Shown piece after piece: positions 1 to 48,122 of a DNA stretch of 64,000 nucleotides. Location of the stretch: contig NC_064472.1 of NCBI RefSeq assembly GCF_023343835.1, positions 44,277,799 to 44,341,798 on the forward strand. The letters run 5' to 3'. Under the pieces are notes generated by a model. That model did no database searches and was not told the DNA's origin. It saw only the letters and a program-made list of their open reading frames with translations. Made by a program: the position numbers and the translations under genes. Source of the DNA: Lagopus muta (lineage: Eukaryota; Chordata; Aves; Galliformes; Phasianidae). Numbering within the stretch: position 1 is the first letter of the stretch; each line of letters begins with the position of its first letter.

Positions 1-2467
1 ATCCTTGGTCTGAAGGAGAAGGTCACCCTATCACCTGCTGCCAGGGCGGCGTATCTACTATAGTCTTGCCCTTAGAACTGGTATTTCCTGCATGTTTGAA
101 GCAGGTGTTTTGTGCTATTTTTGACTTCTTTTTATCTGTGGTTTGTTTTTTTGTTTTGTTTGTTTGTTTGTTCGTTTTTTGGGAGGGGTTGGGGTTTTTT
201 TTGTTTTGTTTTGTTTTGTTTTTTCGGTTGGCTGGTTGGGTTTGGTTTGTTTGTTTGTTTGTTTGTTTTGAGAAGGGAAAGACTGGCCTATGTTGGGTTT
301 TACATGTTGTTGATTTTAGCCAAATACCAGCATTCTCAAGCTTGTAGAGTGTTAAGCACACCATTCTCACAGAAATATTAAAGCTATCTCCCCTGAATGC
401 ATTTTGGCATACAACAAAGCCATGCTGGCCCTTCACTGCTCTGTTATCAGAAGCATGTGCCCTTGAGCTTTGCAACTGTAACAGGGCCCTGAGAGCAGCC
501 ATTCATACAAGGGAGTAAAAGCAGCCCCTCTTCTCTTGCCCTTTGACTCGATGCAGAATGCACAGCAGCAGCCTGCCTAGCAGTACACAAGGGATAGAGC
601 TGGGGTCTGGCGTGAGAACTGATCCTCTTTGTTGTAACAGCTACATAACCTCAAGGGAAGAAGGAAGCAGAAGTGCGTCTCACCATGCGCTGCCTCCTGC
701 GTGCCACTGCTGCAAGTCTTCTGACATAGACAAAGAGAGAAGGTCACCTCAGAGTACTACCAGTCCCCCAGGCAGATTTAATGCCTGCCATCAGGGCTGC
801 AAACCAGAACGACTGTATTTTTAGAGTTTTTGAAGTCTTTGAGTTCTCTGCTTTAGGACAAAGCTGAGCACCTTAACAAGACCTTCTCCAGATGCTCTGT
901 AGCCCCTGCAGGGGGAAGGTCTTGGCTGAATCCTAGAGGGCTAGATGCTAGAGCTAAGAGGAGTCCTGGAAACTAAACAACTTCTGAGACATATCTGAAA
1001 GTGGTGTCTCTACATTTGAAATGCTGAAGTAGCTTTAAAAAGTTGCCCTCTCCCAGACAAAACTCAGCAAGAGCTATCTACTAAAAATGGCTTTCAGAAC
1101 TAGGCTGAGGAAAAATAATTCATGCATGTGTTTTAGCACATCTGCTTTTTGTTGTGAATAATTTATTCAAATTAAACCTTTCAATCTGAAACATTTTATT
1201 CTACTCTCATATGCAATTTATTTATTTTTTTCCTTTACGAAACACTTCAGTTTGGCTATTTTAGACTAATTGAAATATGGAGGAAAAAGTATTTTTAAAG
1301 CCTTTCAGATATCAGAAGCAAAAAATACCTGAAGTTCAAACAAACAAATAAACAAAAACAAAAATTAATATATATATATATATACTTTTCAGTATATTTA
1401 ATTCCAAGAGTGCTTGAAACTTGTGCACTCCACATATGCTTTCTTATCCTTTCTGAAAGGATGCACATCTATGACATTTATAAAGACAAACACCCTGGGA
1501 CACTGCAAAGGGAATGTAGTTCTGTTGGATTGTAGATCAATACATTTCAGGTGAAACATATTTCAGATTTTTACTGAAACTCTCCTGACAGAACTAGGCC
1601 TTCTGTTTTTGGGACTGATCTAATAGAAAAACTTGAAAATAACACTGTCCTGTCAATCGTAGTTTGTGCCAGGAAGCAGAAATCAAATACAGATCTAAAT
1701 TTTTCCACAGAGAAGAATCCAGTAAAAAGGTATCTGTTCCAGTAGATTTTTGTTTCAGTCTAGCTAGTAGTCAGGAAGCAAGAGATGGCAGATTGAAAGA
1801 CTGTGTGCCTACAGAGTACTTGTAGTACAATCCCGAAAACATTCTCTCAACAGTAAAAGGACTTTTCCTGCAGTTCAGCACACTTCACATCCAAAATGGA
1901 CCCCAAGCCTAGCCCTTCAGTTTGAAGATACCAGTGTCCAGCCTTGATTTCAACTCTTCCGTCAAGGTCAGCAGACCTAGACTTTCTCTTGAAAAAGAGG
2001 AAGTCCCAGATCTACATAATTATTTAGTGTCCCAGAATCTACCCTGATATTTGAGGCCACAGTCTTCAAATAGTTCCTTTCCACTGTAAAAGCTAAATAT
2101 ATATATGCTTCTAGAATGATCCAAACCATCAGACAATAAAATCAAAAGACTGTTTAAAATGTTCAGTCTTGAAAAAGAACTACAGGAATTTCTGCGTCAT
2201 TTGACACACCACACCGCCAACACCTATAAGTCAAATATCTTCTTCCTCTTCAACAGGATCCACATCCTGCACCTGCTTTATTACCTCCTCCTTTCAACAC
2301 CAAGTAGAACAGGTGGAGAAATTACTGCCAAGACACACTCGGCTGTTTAAACATAGGTGTCTAGTGTCGTTTTAGAGAACTTAAAGCACACCTTACAGAC
2401 CTCACCACACTGCCAGTAAATTATCTGTAGGACCTTGTCCATGTCTTTACTTCTTTATAATATCTAT
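1..2467. other. Intergenic, no gene seen
   Basis: Apart from the TTTG repeat and a short TA repeat near 1370-1384, this is AT-rich unique sequence without recognisable coding exons, RNA genes or repeats. Confidence 0.6.
141..275 (+). repeat. TTTG / T-rich simple repeat
   Basis: Interrupted (TTTG)n and T runs. The open frames here are low-complexity by-products. Confidence 0.9.
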
Positions 2468-3960
2468 CATAGAACTGCAGGATGTGATAGGGAAGGACCT
2501 CTGAAGGTCACCTTGGCCACTCCCTCTGCTCAAGCAGGGACATCCAGAACAGGTTGGCCAGGACAATATCCAGGTTCCTTTTGAACATCTCCATTGAGGG
2601 AGATCTCACAAACTCTCTGGGCAGCTTGTGCCAATGTTCTGCCACACAGAACAGAAATGTTTCTTCGTGTTCACAGGGAATCTGCTCTGTTCTGGTTTGG
2701 GTCCTTTGCCTCTTGTTCTGAGCACCACTAAAAAGACCCTTCTTTGCACCTTCCCTTCAGCTATTTATACACATTGATAAGATCCTCCTCTCCAAGCTGA
2801 ACATTCTCAACTATCTCAGCTTCTGTTCATAGAGGAGATGCTCCAGCCCTTTCATTATTGATGCCCTTCGTGGACACTCTTAATTTCCTTCATGTCTCTC
2901 TTGTACTGGGGGACCTGGACCTGGACTCTGTGCTCCAGGTGCAACCTCACCAGAGCAGAGTGTTGCCTCTTTCAGCCTTCTGACAATATTTTCCTAATGC
3001 AGCTCACCATACCATTAGCTTTCATTGCAGAAAAAGCAGACACATTTCTAGCTCATGTTCACCTTGGTGTCTATCAGGAAACCCAGTTTCTTTTCTGAAA
3101 AGCTGATTTCCATCTGTTTGACCTATAACAAGTACTAGTTTATGACATTATTCTTCCCCAGGTGCCAGAATTTGTACTTCCCTTTGCTGAGCTGCATGAG
3201 GACAAGGTCCCTCTGGATGGCAGCATGACACTCCAGTGTTTCTGCCAGTTCTCCCAGATTTGTATCATGTGCAAACTTGCACACTCTACTCTATCATGCA
3301 AATCACTAATGAAGATGCTGAAATGGTATTTGACCCAATATTGATCTGTGGGATACACTGTTACTAGACTCCAGCCAGACTTTCTGCCACTCATCACCAC
3401 CCAGCTACTCGGACAATTTTCAGTGCAACCTCATTGTCCATTCATCCAGCCCAAATTTCATGTTTTGTCTGAGGAGACAGCATCAAAAGTGTTAGTGAGA
3501 TCCAGGTAGACAATATCCACAATGAGTTGTCTTCTCATTTGCCAAACCAGTCCTTCCATCATAGAAGATTATCAAGCCAGTTAAGCAGGACTTCTTGTTT
3601 ATAAATTCATGCTCACTAATAAGTATCACTTTCTTTCCAAGAAAGAATACTTTCCTGAATTAGTTGACCTTTCCAGAGACTAAGGTGAGGCTGACAAGCC
3701 TATGCTTTTCTGGGTCCTCCTACTTGCCCTGTTTCGAGACTGTTTTCCTCCAGTTCTCACAAGTCTCTCTCTGTTGCCATGATCATTCAAGATAATCAAT
3801 AGCAGCTTTGCAATGATATCCCACAGCTTTGTCAGCACTCATGGATGCGTTGCTCAGGGTCTACAGACAATGTCCTTTTCATTAAGTATTCCACAGCCTG
3901 GTTGTCTTCCACCAAGAGTATGTCTTACTTTCTCCAGATTTTCACCTCAGCCCTGTGGAT
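2468..3960 (-). mobile_element. CR1 LINE, degenerate, antisense
   Basis: Begins with CR1 3'-end text in reverse (CATAGAACTGCAGG, then the AAGGACCT/GGTCACCT block) and continues leftward into reverse-transcriptase sequence. Many stops and indels; inactive. Confidence 0.85.
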
Positions 3961-4554
3961 ATTTAAACAAAGTCATTCCAAGGGCACTTGGTAAGCAGAC
4001 ACAGAACTGTTCAATGCAATGAGGAGGCTGACCACAGCACAGATCAGGGGGATGTGAAGACACAGACCTACATTCTAACTGTTGGCTGTGCAAAAAAGCG
4101 AAGGCATTTTCAGTCACCTGTGTCTAACTCTTGGCTCCCTACTTTTTTGTTTGGGACAAAAGAGAAGTGTTTTGGTTGTTTCCAGGTGCTGGGAATTGCA
4201 CAAATCCACCAACATCTCTAACTCAGACCATTCTGTGTCTGCATATAGCAGAATTAAGTACTTACATTTAAACAGCATAACTAGGAGAATAGTGATTGTT
4301 CTTTCCTGTCTGTCTCTTTGTTTTCTGAGTATAGCATATTTCCAGGCAAAGCTGAGAAAAAGCTCATTGCTAACTGTGGAGAGACCACCACTCTTCAAAC
4401 AACTACTATAAATCCAGATCATTGTTATTTTCTGATTGGAGATTGCTGTTTCTCTGGTCTAACTACTGTTAACAAAAAAGACTGTCCATCTGAAACCTTA
4501 GCTGTCCTTTTCTGTTTAGGCACTTTTCGCTGTGGAAGAAAACTTCCAGAAGAA

Positions 4555-6231
4555 AACAGGAGACTTAGTCACCCAGGATATGAAGAAAGATGAGGTACAT
4601 ACTCTCCCCTCATAAAAGGTAATGGGGAGCTGGTTTCCTCAGAAGTACCAATCTGAGGTACTCAATGAGTGCTTTGCCTCAGTCTTCGATGGTTGTCAAG
4701 TGCCCCATGTTTGCCAGGACCCTGAACCTCTTGGTGGGGGTGTGGGGAGCGAATTCCATCCCACTGTCACACTGGAACGAGTCCGAGACCTTCTCATGGA
4801 ACTGAATGTATGTAAGTCCATGGTGCTGAATTATACCCATCCTAGGGTTGTGAGAGAAATGGCTGATGTGGTTGCTGAGCTGCTCTCGATCACATTTGAA
4901 AAACCTGGCTGTCCCAGTGAAACATTACTCCCCATTCTTAAGAAAGGGAGAAAGGAAGACCAAGGAAACTATAGGCCTGTGAGCCTCACTTCTGTGTCTG
5001 GGAAGATCACGGAGCATATCACAGAATCACAGAATTGTAGGGGTTGGAAGGGACCTCCAGAGATCATCGAGTCCAACCTCCCTGCCAGAGCAGGTTCCCT
5101 ACAGCAGGTCACACAGGTAGGCATCCAGGCAGGTCTTGAACATATCCTCCTAGAAGCTATGATAAGGCACATATGAGACAAAGAGGTGATTTGAGACAGC
5201 CAGCATGGCTTCACCAAGGGCTGATCATGCCCGACCAATCTGGTGGCCTTCTATGATGGAGTGACAGCTTTGGTGGACAGGGGAAGGGTGACGGATGTCA
5301 TCTATATGGAATTCTGCAAAGCCTTTGGCATGATCCAGCACCACACTCTCCTCTCTAAATTGGAGAGATATGGGTTTGAAGGATGGACTGTTCTGTGGAT
5401 TAAGAATTGGCTGGCTGGATGCAGCCAAAGGGTTGTGATTAATCGTTCTGTGTCGGAGTGGAGGCTGGTCACAAGCGGTGTCCCTCAGGGGTCAATCTTG
5501 GGACTGATGCTCTTCAACATCTTCATCAATGGCATAGACGGAGAGCAGCCCTGTGGAGAAGGATTTGGGAGTCCTGGTATATGAGAAGCTGGACATGAGC
5601 CAGCAGTGTGCACTTGCATCCCAGAAGGCCAACTGTGTTCTGGGCTGCATTAAAAAAGGAGTGGCCAGCAGGGAGAGGGAGGTGATTGTCTCCCTCTACT
5701 GGGCTCTTGTGAGGCCCCATCTGCAGCACTGCGTCCAGGCCTGGGGTACCCAGTACAGGAAGGACGTGAAGCTCTTGGAAAGGGTCCAGAGGAGAGCCTC
5801 TAAGATGATCAGAGGGCTGCAAAGAAAGATTGGGGGAACTGAGCTTGTTCAGGAGAAGAGAAGACTCTGGGGGGACCTCACTGTGGCCTTCCAGTGCTTG
5901 ATGTGAATGTATAAATGGTGAGAGAATGACTGTTTACATGGGTTGATAGTGATAGGACAAGGGGGGATGGTTTTTAACTAAGACAGGAGAGGTTTAGGTT
6001 AGATATTAGGAGGAAGTTTTTCACACAGAGGGTGGTGATGCACTGGAACAGGTTGCCCAGGGAGGTTGTGGATGCCCCACAATCTGGAGGCATTCCAGGC
6101 CAGGCTGGATGTGGCTCTGGGCAGCCTGGTCTGGTGGTTGGTGACCCTTCCCACAGGAGGGGGGTTGAAACTAGATGATAATTATGATCCTTCTCAGCGC
6201 AGGCTCTTTTACGATTTTGTGATTTTATGAT
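4555..6231 (+). mobile_element. CR1 LINE, sense, with a nested CR1 fragment
   Basis: RT domain text in the sense direction, for example [20 protein letters not shown] and [12 protein letters not shown], ending at ACGATTTTGTGATTTTATGA. The YADD-type active site region is missing or broken. Interrupted at 5021-5140 by a smaller antisense CR1. Confidence 0.88.
5021..5140 (-). mobile_element. CR1 3' fragment nested in another CR1
   Basis: Starts ACAGAATCACAGAATTGTAG, the inverted CR1 3' terminus. Flanked on both sides by CATATC (5015-5020 and 5141-5146), a likely short target-site duplication. Confidence 0.85.
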
Positions 6232-6529
6232 TATGCCTTTTTGCCCCAATGTTTGCCAGAAAGTGCTCTAACCATGCTGTGCAAGTTGCAAAGGCAGGAT
6301 CTGAGAGTATAACGAACTGTCCACAGTAGAAGATCTGGTACATGACCATCTGAGGAACATGAAGAAGTACAACCCCATGGGACCTAATGAGATGGAGCTG
6401 TAGAGTTGGGAGAACTAGTGACTAGTGCTTGAAGTTGCTAAGACACTCATATTTGAGAAGCTTTGGCTGTCTGATGGAGTTCCCAATAACTGCAAAAGTG
6501 GGATCATAACTATCATTTTTAAAAATGAA

Positions 6530-6551
6530 AAAAAAAAAAAAAAAAAAAAAA
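6530..6551 (+). repeat. Poly(A) run
   Basis: About 22 A within CR1-derived sequence. Confidence 0.85.
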
Positions 6552-6798
6552 GGAAAGCATGGAGAACTATAGGCCAGTCAATCTCTCCTCTTTATGCAGC
6601 AAGACCATGAATCAGATCCTCCTGGAAACACTCCTAAGGCACATGGAATACAAGGAGGTGAATGACAACAAGTCTTCACTAAGGACAAATTTGTCTGATA
6701 AACTTGCTGGTCTTCTATGACAGAGTTACAGTATTGGTGGATAAGGGAAGGGTAACTTATATCACCTACCTGAACTTGTACAAAGCATTTGACACATA

Positions 6799-7535
6799 GA
6801 ATCATAGAATTATAGAATCACAGAATCATAGAATGGCCTGGGTTGGAAGGGACCTTCAAGATCACCTAGTTCCAACTCCTCTGCTACAGACAGGGACATC
6901 TTCCTCTAAACCAGGTTGTTCAAAGTCCCGTCCAGCCTGGCCCTGAATGCTTCCACAATCTAGCTGGGCAACCTGTTCCAATGTCTCACCACCCTCACAG
7001 TAAAGAATTGCTTCCTAATATCTAGTCTAAATCTGTCCTCTTACAGTTTAAAGCCATTTCCCCTCATCCTGTCACTACATGCCCTCATATAAAGCCACTC
7101 CCCAGCTTTTCTGTAGACCCACTTCAGGTGCTTGAAGCCCACCATAAGGTCTCCTGAGAGTCTTTTTTCCATGCTGAAGATCCCCAGCTCTCTCAGCTTG
7201 TCTTCACAGTGGAGGTGCTCTGGTCCCCAGTCATTAGTAGCTATCCTCTGTACCTGCTTCAACAACTCCATGTCCTTCTTGTGTTTGGAGCCTCAGAACT
7301 GGACACAATACACCAAGTGGGATCCCGTGAGAGCAGAGCAGAGGGGCAGTATCACCTTCCTCTAACTCCTGGTCACTCCTCTTGATGCAACCTAGGATAG
7401 AGTTTTCTTCTGGACTGCAAGCACACATTGCTAGCTAATGTTGAATCTTTCTTTGTTTGAAATCACGTAACACTCCCAAATTCTCCTCAGGGCTGCCCTC
7501 ATGACATCACTGTCTCTGTATTGGTGAGATACTGA
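6799..7535 (-). mobile_element. CR1 LINE inserted in the older CR1
   Basis: Opens with several inverted ATTCTATG-type octamers (AGAATCATAGAATTATAGAA) and reads as antisense CR1 3' UTR and end of ORF2. Younger than its host element because it splits it. Confidence 0.87.
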
Positions 7536-8875
7536 CATGATGGATGGAGTACTCCATAGTGGCTGTATGGCCACACACAAAGATATTAGGTGAATAGATC
7601 AACGTACAGGTGAAGGCCAGTGATGAGTGGTGTTTCTACAAGGTCAGTATTGGGACCAGCACTATTTAACAACTTTGTTGGTGTCATGAACAGTGGTACT
7701 GAGTACATCCTCAGAAAATTTGTGGATTGCAAGCAGTGTGGTGCAGTTAACACTCTGGAGGGAAGGAATGCTAACCAGAGGGACTTGGTCAGGCTCAAGA
7801 AGTAAGCTTGTGCAAATCTCATACAGTTCAACAAGGCAAAATGCAAGGTCCTGCACCTGGGTAGGGACAGTTCCAAGCACAGATGTGGTCTGGGCAGATA
7901 ATGGATTGAAAGTAGCCCTGAGGAGAAGAATTTGTGGATGTTGCTTAATGAGGGGCTCAATATGAGCCAGTAGTGTGCACTTGGAGCCTGGATCCTGGGC
8001 TACATCAGAAGAAGAGTGACCAAACTGTCGTGGGGGCCGACTCTCCTTTCCTATGCCACTCTAGTAAAATCTCATCTGGTGTACTCAGTATTCACATTTG
8101 GGGCCCCTAGTGTAAGAACAACAAGAACCAGTTGGAGTGAGACCAGAGGAGGAGCACAAAGAGGACCAGAGGGCTGGAACACCTATTCTACCTGTAAAGA
8201 CTACACTGAAGAATTCCAGTACCTGAAGCAGGCCTGCAAGAAGGATGGAGAGGAACTTTTTGCAAGGGCACTTAGCTATTGGATAAGGGATAATGGCTTT
8301 TAGTTGAAAGGAATTAGATTTATATTAGATACTTGGAAAAAATTTTTACTCTGAAGAGACATTAGCACAGGCTGCCCAGAGAAGCCATGGATGCCTCATC
8401 CCAGGAAGTGTTCTTGGTCAGGTTGAATGGGTCTTTGGGCAATGTGGTCTAGTGGGAAGTGTCCCTCCCCATGGCTGGGAATTAGAACTAGGTGATCTTT
8501 AAGATCCCTCCCAGCACATGTTATTATTTTCAGTTTTTATCAGTTTTCCCCTGGTCTGATCAAGGACAGGGAATGAGCAATTACCAAAGCCGTACCAGAA
8601 CAGCATGCAAAATCTTTCAGTGCAGATTTCAAGCCCAGATATATGCTGTAACAGAGATGAGCTACTGTCAGAGCAGGTACCTCTCTGAGATTTGGGACAG
8701 GAGCACTCAGTGCATTTCACTTATCTGCTAAGGGAGACCTGACAGGAATTCCTGAGAATCATCAGCTAGCACTGTGTCATACTCCAGACTGCTTTTCTAT
8801 CTTCTTAAACAGACGGATCTGTGAAGAAGCAGAGCTTACTGGAAAACACTGGATTGTGGCTGATCTTCTTGCTGT

Positions 8876-8935
8876 ATCACAGAATCACAGAATCAAATGG
8901 CAGAAGGTCCCTGATGACTGCTGAGAATACATCAG
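8876..8935 (-). mobile_element. Tiny CR1 3' remnant
   Basis: ATCACAGAATCACAGAATCA followed by a short stretch resembling the inverted CR1 tail. Confidence 0.6.
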
Positions 8936-9311
8936 TGCCCATCACAGGAGTCAGGTAGAAGAGAGATAAAGGTGTCTTTCCCAGATTTGGTTAAAAGGAA
9001 TGAATTACTTGAGGGCCATCCTCAGTGTAACAGCCAAATGCATTTTTTCTGCATGTTCTTTCTCACCAGCTTGTTTATCAGTCACATGGATCTTTCTTCT
9101 GAAGGATGAATTAGGCCTCATGACTTCTGCTTCACAGATCTCCTCAGAGTTCTTCGGAATCCACAAAGCTGTCCTTGAACTAATCACTCGACTCCCTGAC
9201 AGTATTTGTTCTTCTCATTTGCCTTTCCTAGCACCAAAACCAAGTGTTATTTTGTGAGACAGCAAGGGAATCTGCATTGTATTGAGGTAAAAAGCTGTAA
9301 AAAGCTTTTTT

Positions 9312-9496
9312 TTTCCCTTCCCTTCCCTTCCCTTCCCTTCCCTTCCCTTCCCTTCCCTTCCCTTCCCTTCCCTTCCCTTCCCTTCCCTTCCCTTCCCTTC
9401 CCTTCCCTTCCCTTCCCTTCCCTTCCCTTCCCTTCCCTTCCCTTCCCTTCCCTTCCCTTCCCTTCCCTTCCCTTCCCTTCCCTTCCCTTCCCTTCC
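9312..9496 (+). repeat. (TTCCC)n microsatellite, about 36 units
   Basis: About 180 bp of near-perfect TTCCC (GGGAA on the other strand) preceded by an 8-T run. Open frames reading SLPFP or GREGK are its translations, not genes. Confidence 0.97.
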
Positions 9497-10079
9497 CATC
9501 CACAGAACTATGAAGGCCACTCTTCTTCTTTAGGTAAACATCCCATGCCATCCCTGGTGAATCCTTTCTCCAGGTTATTCCCACACATCTTTATGCATAC
9601 AAACCTACAGTTTCCAGACTCCTGCTCCACGTGAATGCAGCAGAGATTACAGACCTAAGCAATCAGAAGATAAAATCAGAAGACAATCACTATTACAAAT
9701 ACTTCCTTTAGGTGCAGGATAGCCTGAAGCTTTTGAATTTAGTAGGCTAACCTCTGGCACAGTGTGTCTTGTGCACCATACTACATACAGTCACATTTTT
9801 GGTACTATTATACAGTTCTTAGCTAAAACCTCTAAAACTACACAGGACTCAGGAGTAAAATCTGATTTCACTGAGAGCTGGAAAAGCCTATGATTGTGCA
9901 AATAAATTTGGTGGTTTGTTTCTGGTAGCAGTGAGGTTTTCAGATGTTATTGATTCTACTTTAATGAGTTGTGGCTAAAAAAATGTATTAGCCACTGACC
10001 ACACCATGCCACTGGCTACAGAAACTTATGCACCTTTTTCACATTTACACCCCCAGATATTTGGATGGAACGTTGATGT

Positions 10080-10153
10080 TTTTTTTTTGTTTGTTTGTTT
10101 GTTTGGTTGGTTGGTTTGTGGTTTTTTGTTGTTTTTTTGTTGTTTTTTTTTTA
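10080..10153 (+). repeat. T-rich / TTTG simple repeat
   Basis: Interrupted TTTG, GGTT and T runs. Confidence 0.85.
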
Positions 10154-11787
10154 ATGAATATGGGTCAGCTAATCTTGATTCCCTGTTAGAACAAGCTAGT
10201 GGGTTTCATTAAACTTGCAAGCATAGAGACATTCCACTCCCTCTCAATCCAGAGTCCCTGCTGTTGTGCACCCAAAATCCCTTTTTCACTCTTACAAGAC
10301 AAGCCTGGGTGGCCAGGCTTTATCTATAGAGGAGGAAAAGAGTCTTACTCACAGCTTCCATCTGCTTCATCTCTACTTCATCCACTAAAACTGGCTAACC
10401 CCAGGAGGGCTGTAGAATGCCAGTGGAGAGCCCCATTTGGCTGGAGGATTCCACAGCCCTTCACTGCAATGATTGGTGAAAACTCCTCTTTTTCTATCAT
10501 ACTGGAAAAACTGACACTTCCTTTCTCCTTTAGCAACTTTACTGCCATCACTGTTACACTGAATTCCTGCAGTGTTTGTGGAGTGCCTTTTTGTAACAGA
10601 CCCTGCGTGAACTACATAGAAGTATCTTCTCTTTTCTGAGTATATCTTTTTCGCATGCCATCTTAGCAGGAACCGCTGACAGGCAAATAAAGGGACACAG
10701 GGAGAGTAGAACAAGAAGAGCTGGTGTAGCAAGATTAATCAGAGTTTGCTCAGAAAGTTCTCCCTGTTCCTCCTTGCCTCAAAGCAAGGAGAAGAGGTCA
10801 GAGAAGTCACTGTTTACTCTCAGCTTCCTGCACCACCAGCTCGGGGTTCTGGATTCCTGTGCAGGTGCAGAAAAACGCTGCAAAAAATTCAGTTCCCTTC
10901 TTGCCTCCCCACGTGGTCAGGCCAGAGGACTCTGAGCCACATATCCCTCAGAAGGGGTGAACCTGTAAGGTGTTGATAGCCCAAGGAAAATTAGGGTGCT
11001 GCCTATGTCCTGGTAGGAAAGACCAGGAGAAATATGTGGAGATGCCCTGGTAGGCATGAATTTTTGAAGCTCCAGTGCCATCACTGTGTTGCCCATACTG
11101 TATGCATATTAATATCCCATGTAACTGTACAAAATCAAAGCTTCTCCCTTCTCTCGCTACTAGACAACAGGGGCGCTTTGACCTGAGTTCCAGCTGATCA
11201 ACCAGGCCAGCAGTGGCTTCCGCTGCTGTGAAGTTTCAGGAGAAGCAAATAGGGCCAATCAATCAGAGGCATAATGTGGGGAGGTAAGGATAAAATGGAA
11301 GCACTCTCACAGACAGAGCTCCTAGCAGACTCACAGCTTTCTAGCGTGGTATGACAGGAACAAGCAAGTTGCATGAATGAGTTTGTGTTATTATCCCTCC
11401 AGAACAAAGGCCAGTTGTTCTGGCAGTGGATTAATCATCAGGAGAGTAGGAAGTAGAGGTCCCATGCCAGACGGGTGATTACTGAAGCCTGAAGAAGCAG
11501 GATGACCAATGTCTGCTAAGGTGGAAAAGTACAGTAAGAAGGAAGTTGGGGCTGGGGAAGCTCATAGGCATTTAGGTGTGGTGGGTTTTTTTGTTACATT
11601 TTTTTTTTCTATGTAGTGCTGTCACAGGGAAAATACAAAGCCTTGTGCTCCAATTCTAACAGCCCTTTTTTGTTACCGCTGGGGAAATATTAGTAGCCAA
11701 GCATCTGATACAGGGAAATTTGAATACAGTTTGCTCTCTGAAATCTCCCATAACTGACAAATCTTTAAAAAAACACATACCTACATA

Positions 11788-12310
11788 TACGAAGGCTCAT
11801 CAGAAAGTAGTACCTCCTATTTTGTAATGATGACCCCTGCCATCAGAAGCTGATGTTGGTGGTAGGGCAGTAGATGTGGATCCTTCTCACCAATATTCCA
11901 TCACATGTTGTTGCCATGTGAGAAATGGCAGCAGAGGGGCACTCTGACAGAGTGGTGTCTGAAGCAAAGGGGTGGAACGGAATTCCTCTATGCAGAAGAA
12001 AAAAAAAAAAAAGAAAAAAAAAGGCACCCAGTGATGTTTATCAGTGCTCGTTAAAAGTTTATGGAGATCAAACAGCAGATGTCACGCAGTGAGGCACTGG
12101 GTGGTGCATTTCAGAAATAGTGATAGCAACAGTGGATCACCTCTGCTGGTGCAGATTGTTAGGAAAGTTGTGTGCAGGCTCTTGTTCGTTGCTGTTAGAA
12201 ATGCACAGCTCTTCGCTCTTTGAAATAGTGTTACTGTGCTCTTTGTATCTGTTGTAGTTTCCTTAGGAGCTAAGGAAGGAGACGTTTCTGTCAGAGTGAC
12301 TTATGTGTAT
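11788..12310 (+). mobile_element. Mariner (Galluhop-like), internally deleted
   Basis: Left terminal region TCAGAAAGTAGTACCTCCTA and right terminal region GGAGACGTTTCTGTCAGAG are inverted relatives. About 330 bp of the left part is similar to the reverse complement of the element at 20.67-21.9 kb, and the right part matches its other end. The transposase centre is missing, so this is a MITE-like derivative. Confidence 0.75.
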
Positions 12311-13145
12311 TTACGTACATATGGAAATACATACATACTTATAATACTGCTCTGAGGGAAGAAAATATGTTGGTGTTTCAAAGCTGGGAAGCACTATGAG
12401 CTGCAAAAATGTGAAGGAAAGGTATGTGACTTAATAGAAGAGAGTGTAGCATGGATGGGTTTCAGTTCAGATTGCAGACAGAAAAATTTAAGGTAACTTT
12501 CTGACACAGAAGAAGCAAAGAACTCAACAGAAAAAAAATACTTTAAAACACATTTAAAAAAATAATAGTTGTGCCAGTTATGTGTGTGGAGAGCAAGGAA
12601 AAAAACACAATTTTCACAGCAAACTACCTCCTTAAGCTCTTATTCTACAAGTGTCCATTTTTGAAACCTTTTGCTGTAGCTGCCTGGCTTTTAAGTATGT
12701 AATAGAGTAAAATGAGCAGCCAGAAACACAGCGGAAAAAATTCAAAACCATAAACTATCTGGCTATGGGAGGAGGATGAAAGCAGTTATTAGCACAGCAT
12801 GTGGGTCCTGAGTTACAAAATCTTTCAGTGATGGTTATGGCCACTACTGCTGATTTGGATACGTGTGAGCACAAATCCGACCACAGGGTGGGAGCTGCTC
12901 AGTAGAACTGACACAGATTTGCTGACTGAAGTGGTCGTGCTATAAAGGTGTTAGGTGAATGTGCTTGGGCATAGTGGTGATGGGCTGACTGCCGCACCCC
13001 TCCCTCTCTCCCGCATCCCTCCCTCCTCCCCGCCCTTCGGGGCGGTGCTTGGGGCTCAGCAGCCGCCCCCGGCTCAGGGCGCCTCTCCCGTTCCTTCTAC
13101 TCCCTCGGCCTGGCACCGGCAGCACCGGCGGCGAGGGGCTCGGCC

Positions 13146-48122
<34,977 letters not shown>

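Larger units (their letters stand above)
6300..8525 (+). mobile_element. CR1 LINE, sense, split by an antisense CR1
   Basis: Sense CR1 coding text at 6325-6797 stops at AAAGCATTTGACACAT and resumes near 7536 (GGACCAGCACTATTTAACAA in the VLGPxLFNNF motif). The 3' UTR ends near 8525. Heavily mutated. Confidence 0.85.
8936..11787. other. Intergenic, no gene seen
   Basis: Contains the TTCCC microsatellite and the T-rich repeat listed separately. A 146-codon open frame at 10199-10639 shows no domain and no splice-supported extension. Confidence 0.55.

Noticed and set aside
5243..5906. RT-like genes in the left part
   Set aside because: Pieces of degenerate CR1 elements with frameshifts, not host genes.
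9206..9634. Repetitive 'proteins' of SLPFP and GREGK
   Set aside because: Translations of the TTCCC microsatellite.
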